Part shown: positions 24,265-32,086 of the stretch, piece after piece
How the letters are laid out: each line of letters begins with the position of its first letter
Numbering within the stretch: the stretch's first letter is position 1
From: Phycisphaerales bacterium
GTDB taxonomy: Bacteria > Planctomycetota > Phycisphaerae > Phycisphaerales > UBA1924
Length of the DNA stretch: 40,764 bases
Direction: 5' to 3'
Assembly (NCBI GenBank): GCA_007693765.1
Contig: RECZ01000084.1
Span: 1 to 40,764 of the forward strand
Translations under genes and position numbers: made by a program
Notes under the pieces: model-generated
Database searches by the model: none
What the model saw: the letters and a program-made list of their open reading frames with translations, nothing else
Told to the model about the DNA's origin: nothing

Positions 24265-25353
24265 GTGCGCACGCGCCCGGCGTCACTCCCCGTGCCCACG
24301 GCCGCCCTGCACGCGCTGCGCAACCGGGCGGCGTACACGCTCATCCGCGGCTCGGTCGGCGCGCTCTGCGCCTTCTCCGTCGATCAGAACATGCGCACCA
24401 TGCGCACGCTCGGGGGCGCGTTCGCCCGCGCGCCCTTCAACCGCGCCCGCCTCGAGCGCGCCCACGCCAATATCTCCCGCGTGTTCCCCGATTGGGAACG
24501 CGACCGCGTCGAGACGTGCGCCGTGGACGCCTACCGCCACCTCTTTAGCCTCGGCGTCGAGACGGCCTTCACGCCGCGGCTGATCTCCGACGACGGCTGG
24601 TCGGCGCGCGTCGACCTCGGCGACCTCCGCCCCGGCCTCTCGCGCCTGCTGCGCGGCCGCCCGACCATCCTCATCACCGGGCACTGCGGCAACTGGGAGC
24701 TACTCGGCTACACGCTCGCCGTGCTGGGCTTCCCCGTGCACGCCCTCTACCGCCCCCTCGACCTCAAGCCCCTCGACGACTGGATGCGCGAGACGCGCGG
24801 CCGTCGCGGCATGGCCCTCGTCGACAAGTTCGGCGCCACCGAAGAAGCGCCCCGCATCCTCGACAACGGCGGCATGCTCGGCTTCATCGCCGATCAGAAC
24901 GCCGGCGACCGCGGCCTCTACGTGCCCTTCTTCGACCGACTGGCCTCGACCTACAAAACCATCGGGCTCCTTGCTATGCGCCACGGGGCTTCGATCATCT
25001 GCGGACAGGCGCGACGCGTCGGGCACGCGCTCGACGCGCAATCTTTCCGCTACCGCATCGAGATCATCGACGCCTTCGACCCCCAAGACTGGGAGTCCCA
25101 GCCCGACCCGCTCTTCTACATCGGCGCCCGCTACCGGCGGGCCATCGAGACGATGGTCCGCAACGCGCCCGAGCAGTATCTGTGGATGCACCGCTACTGG
25201 AAGAGCCGCCCCTCGTTCGAACGCGCCGGCAAGCCCTTCCCCGACCGCCTCCGCGAAAAACTCCTCGGGCTGCCGTGGATGACGGAGGAATCCCTCGAAC
25301 GCATCGAGCGGCAGTCCGAAGCCGACGCCGCGGCCATCCGCGACGCCCGCTGA
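24265..25353 (+). CDS. LpxL/HtrB-family lipid A acyltransferase-like protein (362 aa, GTG start)
   Basis: The HX4E catalytic motif of the family is present as GHCGNWE (H140, E145). LIRGSVGALCAF near the N-terminus, YRPLDLKPLDDWMRETRG, GGMLGFIADQNAGDRGLYVP and EQYLWMHRYWKSRP are also typical. It probably adds a secondary acyl chain to lipid A or a similar lipid at the inner membrane. The start is a GTG one base after the coiled-coil gene stop. It fits with lpxA, lpxC and lpxD elsewhere in the window. Confidence 0.85.
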   Translation: MRTRPASLPVPTAALHALRNRAAYTLIRGSVGALCAFSVDQNMRTMRTLGGAFARAPFNRARLERAHANISRVFPDWERDRVETCAVDAYRHLFSLGVETAFTPRLISDDGWSARVDLGDLRPGLSRLLRGRPTILITGHCGNWELLGYTLAVLGFPVHALYRPLDLKPLDDWMRETRGRRGMALVDKFGATEEAPRILDNGGMLGFIADQNAGDRGLYVPFFDRLASTYKTIGLLAMRHGASIICGQARRVGHALDAQSFRYRIEIIDAFDPQDWESQPDPLFYIGARYRRAIETMVRNAPEQYLWMHRYWKSRPSFERAGKPFPDRLREKLLGLPWMTEESLERIERQSEADAAAIRDAR

Positions 25354-25402
25354 ACCGCTCGGCGGGCCCGGCTTCTGAGCGCACAGCGTCCGCCGACAGG
25401 GG

Positions 25403-25431
25403 TTGATACCGACGCGGCGGGCCGCGATACT
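25403..25431 (+). promoter_or_regulatory. Possible sigma70-type promoter for the 25482 gene
   Basis: TTGATA (25403-25408), exactly 17 bases, then GATACT (25426-25431). It lies 50 bases before the ATG in the only non-coding gap upstream of three small genes. Confidence 0.5.
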
Positions 25432-25481
25432 CCCCCTCCGCGCCGTCGCTCGGCGGGTCCGCACGCGAGAAACCCCCAGCC

Positions 25482-25808
25482 ATGGCGAAAACGCGACAAC
25501 TCGTGCTCTACCGTACACCCGCCACCCCCGGCGCCGCCGCGCCCCTGGGCACCCGCCGCGAGGTGATCAAGACCCTCGCGCCGTTCAACACCGCGCCCGA
25601 CGGCTCGCCCGAGAGCGAAACCGTCGCCTACGGCCCGGGCGTGATGGTGCAGTTCCCCTACGGCGACCCCGACGACGAACTCAATCAAGTGCTCGTGGCC
25701 ATCACGGAGGAAGAGATCGCGTGGTCCGTGCTGCGCCGACTCTGCCGCGAGACGGGCTGGTCCATGATGGACCCCGACACCGGACGCGTCTTCAGCGCCA
25801 ACGACTAA
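25482..25808 (+). CDS. Hypothetical small protein (108 aa)
   Basis: Starts MAKTRQLVLYRTPATPG. No signal peptide, membrane segment or cysteine pair is visible (one Cys only). The centre GVMVQFPYGDPDDELNQVLV and the end WSMMDPDTGRVFSAND look folded, and codon use matches the neighbours. I do not recognise the family. It has a good promoter candidate upstream and no Shine-Dalgarno sequence. Confidence 0.65.
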   Translation: MAKTRQLVLYRTPATPGAAAPLGTRREVIKTLAPFNTAPDGSPESETVAYGPGVMVQFPYGDPDDELNQVLVAITEEEIAWSVLRRLCRETGWSMMDPDTGRVFSAND

Positions 25809-25959
25809 CCCCCGGAAGTTACCCCCCCGGAAGTTGCCCCCGGCACATCTCCCCCCCGCAACCGCGCGACGCACCGTCGCACGCACACTCGAACACCCGG
25901 CCGCGTAGCATCAGCGACCGCCGACACACGCCGCAATTCCACGAGCGAGACACAGCCCC

Positions 25960-26367
25960 ATGCCCCAGGACGTCAAAGCGCACCCGCAGCCCGAGACCAC
26001 CGAGCGGCCCAGCCTGCAGGGGCTGGCCGTCACCCGCGAGGACGAGCACGCCCTGCTCGACGCCCTCGAACAGGCCTTCGACTACCGCGGCGACGTCACC
26101 ATCGAAACCACCGACGGGCGCACCATCGGCGGCTACATCTTCGACCGCGTCCGCGGCGGCTCGCTGGGGGAATCGAGCGTGCGCCTCATGGGCGCCGCGT
26201 CCGACGAGAAGATCCGCGTGCGCTACGACGAGATCGCCCGCGTGGAGTTCACCGGCAAGGACCCGGCGCACGGCAAGTCGTTCGACAACTGGATGAAGAA
26301 GTTCGCCGAGAAGCGCCTCAAGGGCGAGCGGGCGTCGATCGAGGCCGAGAGCCTCGACGCCGAGTAA
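25960..26367 (+). CDS. Hypothetical small protein, SH3-like barrel possible (135 aa)
   Basis: A soluble protein without cysteine. DVTIETTDGRTIGGYIFDR, SSVRLMG and KIRVRYDEIARVEFTGKD alternate in a way that suggests a small beta barrel, followed by a basic helix (FDNWMKKFAEKRLKGER). A nucleic-acid or protein contact role is conceivable, but nothing proves it. The stop is 14 bases before the next gene. TAGCAT around 25905 could be its -10 element. Confidence 0.65.
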   Translation: MPQDVKAHPQPETTERPSLQGLAVTREDEHALLDALEQAFDYRGDVTIETTDGRTIGGYIFDRVRGGSLGESSVRLMGAASDEKIRVRYDEIARVEFTGKDPAHGKSFDNWMKKFAEKRLKGERASIEAESLDAE

Positions 26368-26381
26368 GGGGCCGCGCCGCC

Positions 26382-26666
26382 GTGCCGCTCTACGACTACG
26401 ACATCCTCGACGCCAAGGGCGAGCCCACGGGCGAGCGCGTGGAGGTCTTCCAATCCATGAAGGACGCCCCGCTCACCAAGCACCCGGAGACGGGCAAGCC
26501 CATCCGCCGCGCCATCGTCGCGCCCAACCTCAACACCCGCGGCGACATCCTCAGCAACAAAAACCTCGACCGCCTCGGCTTCACCAAGTACGAGAAGAAG
26601 GGCAAAGGCCACATGGAGCGCACCGCGGGCAAGGAAGGGCCCAGGAGCGTCTCGCTGGACGACTGA
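26382..26666 (+). CDS. FmdB-like protein without the zinc cysteines (94 aa, GTG start)
   Basis: The start MPLYDYDILDAKGE, then VEVFQSMKDAPLTKHPETG and KPIRRAI, align with the FmdB/CxxC_CxxC zinc-ribbon family, whose members usually read MPxYxYxCxxCG..FEVFQSM..PLxxCPxCG. All four cysteines are replaced here (C-less), and the loop is lengthened (KGEPTGER). The fold may persist without zinc. The GTG start follows the previous stop by 14 bases, suggesting one transcript. The role of the family is unclear. Confidence 0.65.
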   Translation: MPLYDYDILDAKGEPTGERVEVFQSMKDAPLTKHPETGKPIRRAIVAPNLNTRGDILSNKNLDRLGFTKYEKKGKGHMERTAGKEGPRSVSLDD

Positions 26667-26678
26667 GCCGCACCCTTC

Positions 26679-26829
26679 TTTGGTGGGGCGGCTCTCCGAG
26701 CCGCCGTCTTGCTGGGTGTCCATCTGCAGTCCGGGCCGCGGATTGCGCGGCGAGCGGGTCGGGGAGTTGGGCTGCTTCCAGGTCATCCAACGAAGAAGAA
26801 GAAACGGCTCGGAGAGCCGTTCCACCAAA
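26679..26829. repeat. Palindromic repeat element, long-loop form
   Basis: The left end TTTGGTGGGGCGGCTCTCCG and the right end GGCTCGGAGAGCCGTTCCAC are inverted copies, with TTTGGTGG/CCACCAAA outermost. This is the same family as the units at 2295-2463, but the middle is about 98 bases and different. It lies between two convergent genes and might also act as a transcript-end hairpin. Confidence 0.75.
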
Positions 26830-26852
26830 GAGCCGCCCCACCGAAGACCCGG

Positions 26853-28541
26853 TCAGATGTCCTCGCTCGTTGTGGCGTCGTCGCGCGATTCGTCGGCCGT
26901 CAGCATCTCCACCGCACGCGTCGCGGCGTCGGTGAAGGGGAGCAGCACCACGTCCGCGCCTTCCTTGGTGAGCGCCTCCGCGTCGGCGAGGGTGTGCGCC
27001 GTGAGCGCGATGCGGCCCTTGAAGCCGGCCTCGCGCACGCCCTCGCGCAGGAGGGTGTTGAGCTTGTGCTGGGGCATGGTGCTCACGACCCAGCGGGCGC
27101 GGGAGAGCGGGAGCGTGGCGGGGAGCTCGGGGTCTTCGGCGTCGCCGTAGCGGGCGTCGTAATCGCGCGATTTCCAGTGGGCGACGGCGCGGGGATCGAA
27201 ATCGACGCCGAGCACCGTCGCGCCGCGGGCGCGCAGGCCCTCGGCGATGTTGCTGCCGTAGCGCCCGAGGCCGAAGAGGACGACGTCGATGCCCGGTTCC
27301 TCGGGGGCGTCCTCGTCGGATTCGCGGTGCGCGTTGCGCCGCTCGAAGATGCGCAGCAGCGGGGCGAGGCGCTCGTAGAGGGGGTGCGAGTAGAGGATCA
27401 TGTACGTCGAGAGACCGATGGTGATCAGGCCCACGAGCGTGATGAGCGCCATCGTCTCGCCGGTGATGTGCCCAAGCGTCACGCCCAGCGCGCCGAGGAT
27501 GAGCGAGAACTCGCTGATCTGCGCCACCGTCAGCCCCGCGAGGAAGCCGGTGCGCCGGCGGTAGCCCATCGCGCCCATAATGACCATCACGATCAGCGGG
27601 TTGCCGATGAGCACGAACGCCGACAGCACCAGCGCGGGCACGATCTTCTCGCCCACCTGCGAGAGGTCGAGCGAGGCGCCGAGCGTGAGGAAGAAGAACA
27701 GCAGCAGGAAGTCGCGCACGCTCACCAGTCGTGCGCCGATCGAATCGCGGAAGGGCGTGGACGCCAGCGACACGCCCGCGAGGAAGGCGCCGACCTCCTT
27801 GCTCAGGCCCAGCGTGTCGCCCAGCGCCGCGAGCGAGACGGCCCACGCGATGGCGAAGAGCATCAGCAGTTCCTGCGAGCGCGCCACCAGCGGCATGAGC
27901 CGGGGCAGCACGTAGCGCGTCACCAGCGCCAGGCCCACGAGCAGGCCGACGCCGCGCAGCAGCGTGAGCAGCGCGCTAACGATGGCCGCGCCGGTGCTCG
28001 CCCCCTCGCCCTCATCGCCCGATCCCGAACCGCCGAAGGCGGTGAGGACGATCATCGCGAGGATGACCACGAGGTCCTGCACGATCAGGAAGCCCACCGC
28101 GATGCGCCCGTGCAGGGCGTCGATCTCGCGTTTGTCCGACAACAGCTTGACGATGATGATCGTGCTCGAGAACGTCAGCGCCACCGCCACGTACACCGAG
28201 GCCACCACGCCCAGCCCCAGCAACTGGCAGATGATGAACCCGAAGATCGACGTGAACGCCACCTGACCCAGCCCCGTCGAGAGCGCCACCGGGCCCATGC
28301 TGCGGATCACGTCCACATCCAGCTTCAGCCCCACCACGAAGAGCAGCACCGCGATGCCCAGCGAGGCCAGCAACTGCATCTCGTCCGTCGCGGTGATCCA
28401 CCCCAGCCCCGCCGGGCCCGCCAGCACCCCCACCGCGATGAATGCGATGATCAGCGGCTGACGCAGACGCACCGCGAACGCGGCCACGACCGCCGCCGCG
28501 ATGAGCACCACCGCGAACTCGTTGAACAGGCTCTCGAACAT
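26853..28541 (-). CDS. CPA2-family cation:proton antiporter with RCK domain (562 aa)
   Basis: About 12-13 membrane segments in residues 1-385, with GLKLDVDVIRSMG, VALTFSSTIIIVKLLSDKRE and GFLIVQDLVVILAMIVL as in KefB/C-type exchangers. A TrkA-N (RCK) nucleotide-binding domain at about residues 415-540 contains VVLFGLGRYGSNIAEGLRA and VLGVDFDPRAV. It probably exchanges K+ or Na+ for H+ and is gated by a nucleotide. No KefF/G partner is adjacent. GGAGG lies about ten bases before the ATG. Confidence 0.9.
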   Translation of the reverse strand: MFESLFNEFAVVLIAAAVVAAFAVRLRQPLIIAFIAVGVLAGPAGLGWITATDEMQLLASLGIAVLLFVVGLKLDVDVIRSMGPVALSTGLGQVAFTSIFGFIICQLLGLGVVASVYVAVALTFSSTIIIVKLLSDKREIDALHGRIAVGFLIVQDLVVILAMIVLTAFGGSGSGDEGEGASTGAAIVSALLTLLRGVGLLVGLALVTRYVLPRLMPLVARSQELLMLFAIAWAVSLAALGDTLGLSKEVGAFLAGVSLASTPFRDSIGARLVSVRDFLLLFFFLTLGASLDLSQVGEKIVPALVLSAFVLIGNPLIVMVIMGAMGYRRRTGFLAGLTVAQISEFSLILGALGVTLGHITGETMALITLVGLITIGLSTYMILYSHPLYERLAPLLRIFERRNAHRESDEDAPEEPGIDVVLFGLGRYGSNIAEGLRARGATVLGVDFDPRAVAHWKSRDYDARYGDAEDPELPATLPLSRARWVVSTMPQHKLNTLLREGVREAGFKGRIALTAHTLADAEALTKEGADVVLLPFTDAATRAVEMLTADESRDDATTSEDI

Positions 28542-28596
28542 ATCGCAAAGGCCTCCATGCCCAGCCCCGGGCGCCGGGTGCGCGCGAGGGCGGCCG

Positions 28597-30714
28597 TCAG
28601 GCGCCGTCGCGACGCAGGTTCTTGTACCGCGCCAGGGCCATCACCGGGAAGTAGTGCCGGTACAGGTGATAGCGCAGGTAGAACACGCGCGGGAAGCCCG
28701 TGCCCGTGAACCACGCCTCGCGCCACGCGCCGGCGGGCTCGGCCACCGGGTGGCTCGCCCGCGCGGGGGCGTTGTTCGTCAGGAAACCGGGGAACGCCTC
28801 GCCAATGTCGCTCGGCGTTTCGGGCTGCGTGTCGTGCGCGAGCTGGTCCTCGCAGAGCCACGCGACGGCGCGCTCCACGCCCTCGTCGTGCGCGCCGACG
28901 AGGTACATGAGCGTCGTGACGCCCCACGCGGTCTGCGACGCGGTGCTGGGGCCGACGCCCTTGTGCGACGCGTCGATGTACGAATCGGCGCTCTCGCCGA
29001 AGCCGCCGTCGGCGTTCTGCACGCTGCGGAGCCACGCGAGGGTGCGCTGCAGGCGCGGGTGCGACGCGGGCACGCCCACCGCCGTCAGGCCCCCCACCGC
29101 CTGCCAGGCGCCGTAGAGATAGTTCACGCCCCATCGCCCCTTCCACGCGCCGGATTCGTCCTGCTCGCGCCAGAGGAAGTCGACGGCGCGCCGGACGGCG
29201 TCGTGGTCGTTGGGCACGCCGCAGGTGACGAGCGCTTCGAGCGTGCGGCCCGTAATATCGGCGCAGGAGGGGTCCTGCATGGCGTTGTGGTCGGCGAAGG
29301 GGACCTCCTCCATCCACGCGCGGTCCTTCGTGCGATCGAAGGCGGCCCAGCCGCCGTCGTCGTTCTGCATGGCCATGATCCAGCGCACTGCGCGGGCGGA
29401 TGCGCTGCGCTCGCCCACGTCGCCGGCGCGACGCAGGGCCTTGGCGACCATGGCGGTGTCGTCGACGTCGGGGTACCAGTCGTTGCGGTACTCGAAGGCC
29501 CACGCCGCGCCGTCGGCGCCGAGGCGGATGGAGCGGTCGTCCGGGCGGAGGTTGCGGACCCAATCGCCGGTGAGGGCTACCTCGCGGGCGCGCAGCCAGT
29601 CGGCGCAGCGGGCGATGCGTTCGTCGTTGCCCGCGTCGCGCCCGGCCTCGGTGAGGGCGTAGAGCGCGATGCCGGTGTCCCACACGGGCGAGAAGCAGGG
29701 CTGGATGCGGACGTGGTCGGCCTCTTCGATGATGAAGCGGTCCAGTTGGCGCTCGGCCTCGACGATCACCGGGTGCGCGCGCTCGTAGCCCATCGCCCGG
29801 AACGCAATCTGCACGTAGACCATCGGGGGGAAGATGGCGCCGAGGCCGTCGGTGGTCTCGGGGCGGAGGCGGTCGAGGATCCACGCCTCGGCCTTCTTCA
29901 GGGCGTGTTCGCGCGTGACGATGACGCCGGATTTCTGCGCGATCTTCAGCGCCTTGTCGATGGCGAGGAAGACGTTGGACCAGCACGCGGGGTCGTCGGG
30001 GCGCCATTCCTTGTTCAGGCGCGTGCGCCGGCGCTGGTCGAGGAAGAGTTCGCCCACGCCGAGGTGCTCCGGCACGCGGCGCACCGGGCGCAGGGCGGTG
30101 CAGATCGCCAGGGGGAGGATCATGGTGCGCGTCCACGCGCTCACCTTGTCCATGTGGAACGGAAACCAGCGCGGCAGCAGCGCGATCTCGGGCGGGATCG
30201 AGGGGCAGGCGTCCCACGAGACCTGCCCGAGGCACGCGAGGTAGAACATCGAGAAGGTGTTGATCTTCTCCGCCCCGCCCAGCGCGTGGATGGCCTCGCG
30301 GGCGCGGACCATGTGCGCTGCCTGCGGGTCGTCGCCCCAGAGCTTCAGCGTGAAGTACGCCTTGACGCACGCCGAGATATCCGGCCCCGAGCCGGGGTAC
30401 TGGCCCCACGTGCCGTCGGCGCGCTGCAGCATGCGGATGTAGGCGCACATCTTCTCGAAGCGGCGCAGGTCGTCGGGCGTGGCCTCAGGCGCCTCGTGCT
30501 GGCCCAGCGCGACCTTCATGAGCAGGTACTCGGTGTTGAGGATCGAGTCGCCCTCGAGCTCGGCGCACCAGTGGCCGTCGGCGTGCTGCTTGGCGAAGAG
30601 GGCGTCCACGGCGCGGCCGAGGGCCTCGGCGGCGCGCGCGGGGATGTCGATCGGGCGTGCGCCGGCGGGCGCGGCGGGCGCTTCTTCGGTGATGGCGTGC
30701 GAGGTGATCATCAT
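28597..30714 (-). CDS. shc: Squalene-hopene cyclase (705 aa)
   Basis: Cyclises squalene to hopene or hopanol at the inner membrane, the first step of hopanoid synthesis. The catalytic motif DVDDTA is at residues 416-421. Many QW-type repeats are present (for example QNDDGGWAAFDR, DESGAWKGRWGVNYLYGAW, QNADGGFGESADSY), and the start GHWCAELEGDSILNTEY is typical. Length is near the upper end for the family. ATG 30714 follows TACCTT by five bases (leaderless geometry); the adjacent ATG 30711 is an alternative. The upstream neighbour is a GT2 glycosyltransferase of the kind often found in hopanoid clusters. Confidence 0.95.
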   Translation of the reverse strand: MMITSHAITEEAPAAPAGARPIDIPARAAEALGRAVDALFAKQHADGHWCAELEGDSILNTEYLLMKVALGQHEAPEATPDDLRRFEKMCAYIRMLQRADGTWGQYPGSGPDISACVKAYFTLKLWGDDPQAAHMVRAREAIHALGGAEKINTFSMFYLACLGQVSWDACPSIPPEIALLPRWFPFHMDKVSAWTRTMILPLAICTALRPVRRVPEHLGVGELFLDQRRRTRLNKEWRPDDPACWSNVFLAIDKALKIAQKSGVIVTREHALKKAEAWILDRLRPETTDGLGAIFPPMVYVQIAFRAMGYERAHPVIVEAERQLDRFIIEEADHVRIQPCFSPVWDTGIALYALTEAGRDAGNDERIARCADWLRAREVALTGDWVRNLRPDDRSIRLGADGAAWAFEYRNDWYPDVDDTAMVAKALRRAGDVGERSASARAVRWIMAMQNDDGGWAAFDRTKDRAWMEEVPFADHNAMQDPSCADITGRTLEALVTCGVPNDHDAVRRAVDFLWREQDESGAWKGRWGVNYLYGAWQAVGGLTAVGVPASHPRLQRTLAWLRSVQNADGGFGESADSYIDASHKGVGPSTASQTAWGVTTLMYLVGAHDEGVERAVAWLCEDQLAHDTQPETPSDIGEAFPGFLTNNAPARASHPVAEPAGAWREAWFTGTGFPRVFYLRYHLYRHYFPVMALARYKNLRRDGA

Positions 30715-30719
30715 GGGCG

Positions 30720-30725
30720 AAGGTA
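30720..30725 (-). promoter_or_regulatory. -10-like element before shc
   Basis: TACCTT on the minus strand, ending five bases before ATG 30714. It is in the 48-base gap after the glycosyltransferase gene. The layout matches other candidate leaderless starts in the window. Confidence 0.35.
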
Positions 30726-30762
30726 GCCGCGCCGACGCGGCGGGACAACGCACGGCGTCGGC

Positions 30763-32079
30763 TCAGCGTGCATCTGGTGTGTGGGAGTCGCCGTCGACGG
30801 CGCCGGCGGAGGTCTGTTGTTTTGGCACGCCGCCGGCGCGGCGCTCGCGCCGGTACGCGCGGCCGCCCCAGTGGGTGGCGTGCCCCCGCGAGAGGTCGTA
30901 CGCCGCGGCGAGCATGACGTACGTCACGAGCACGCCGCCCAGGGGCGTGTTCAGCACGCGCCGCGCGGGCACGTGCTGCGCCCGCATGACGGCGCCCCAA
31001 GCCAGCAGCCACATCGCGGTGGCCGCGGCGCCGGTCAGCGTCGCCGCGAGCGGCGCGGCGACTCGCGCTGTCCCGACGAGCGCCGCCACGCCGACGAGCA
31101 GCGCGCAGGCGCCGGCGAGGGGCAGGGCGACGTCCGTCAGGAACAGGCGGATCGCACGCTGGCGGAGCCGGTCCACGCGTCGGTTGCACGCCTCGGTGAA
31201 GATGCGCTTCCAGCCGCGGACGAAGGCGCCCCAGTCGTCGTACATGTCGCACACGAGCAGGCCGTCGGCGATGGCGAGGCCGGGCCGGTGGCCGCGCTTG
31301 GCGACGAGCCGGGCGAGGGCGATGTCTTCGAGCAGGTCGTGCTTGACGCTCTCGTGGCCGCCGATGTCGTCGTAGACCTCGCGGGTGAAGAGCATGAACT
31401 GGCCGTTGGCGAAGGGGCGCGGCTCGGGCCAGTCGTTGGCGTTCTGGATGGGGTACTGGCGCATGAGCTCGAACGCGGCGACGGGCTGGGCGGTGCGTTC
31501 GTGCCAGCGGCGCGAGGTCAGCGTGCTCAGCAGCGAGAGCAGGCCGAGGCCGCGCTCGCGCAGCAGAGAGACCGCGGCACGCACGCAGGCGGGGTCGAAG
31601 ACGGTGTCGGCGTCGGCGTAGAGCAGCATGGGCGCGCCCCGCGCGAGGGCGGCGTGCCGTGTGGCGTGCCACGCGGCGTGCGTCTTGCCCGCCCATTCCT
31701 CGGGGCAGCGCTCGATCTCGATGATCTCGAACCGCACGGCGCCGTTGGCGCCCTCGAGCGGCTCGTCGATGGCGCGCTGCGCGACGTCGCGGGTGTCGTC
31801 GGTGCAGCGGTCGAGCGCGAGCACGACGCCCAGCGACGGGTAGTCCTGCCGGCGGAGCGAGCGGACGAGGTCGCCGATGGCGCCGCGCTCGTTGTGCGCC
31901 GGGGCGACGATGCAGACACCGGGCGCGCCCTCCGGCGCCGCGCTCCGCGCGTGGTCGCGCAGCGACGGCCCGTTGCGCAGGCCCTGCGCGATTTTGGCCA
32001 GCGCGATCGACCAGTACGCGGCCGCGCCGGCGCCGGCGACGGCGAGCGCGACGAGCAGGATGGTGGTCGCGGTCGCCAT
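30763..32079 (-). CDS. Membrane GT2 glycosyltransferase, HpnB-like (438 aa)
   Basis: The N-terminal membrane segment (TILLVALAVAGAGAAAYWSI) is followed by a GT-A domain with VCIVAPAHNERGAIGDLVRS, a metal-binding LLYADADTVF and the acceptor-side acid LLEDIALAR. Two or three C-terminal membrane segments follow (LPLAGACALLVGVAALVG, TAMWLLAWGAVM, GVLVTYVMLAAAY). The order matches hopene-associated glycosyltransferases (HpnB), and shc is directly downstream. The actual sugar and acceptor are unknown. The start is seven bases after the MscS-like gene stop, so they are probably cotranscribed. Confidence 0.8.
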   Translation of the reverse strand: MATATTILLVALAVAGAGAAAYWSIALAKIAQGLRNGPSLRDHARSAAPEGAPGVCIVAPAHNERGAIGDLVRSLRRQDYPSLGVVLALDRCTDDTRDVAQRAIDEPLEGANGAVRFEIIEIERCPEEWAGKTHAAWHATRHAALARGAPMLLYADADTVFDPACVRAAVSLLRERGLGLLSLLSTLTSRRWHERTAQPVAAFELMRQYPIQNANDWPEPRPFANGQFMLFTREVYDDIGGHESVKHDLLEDIALARLVAKRGHRPGLAIADGLLVCDMYDDWGAFVRGWKRIFTEACNRRVDRLRQRAIRLFLTDVALPLAGACALLVGVAALVGTARVAAPLAATLTGAAATAMWLLAWGAVMRAQHVPARRVLNTPLGGVLVTYVMLAAAYDLSRGHATHWGGRAYRRERRAGGVPKQQTSAGAVDGDSHTPDAR

Positions 32080-32086
32080 GGAGCGT

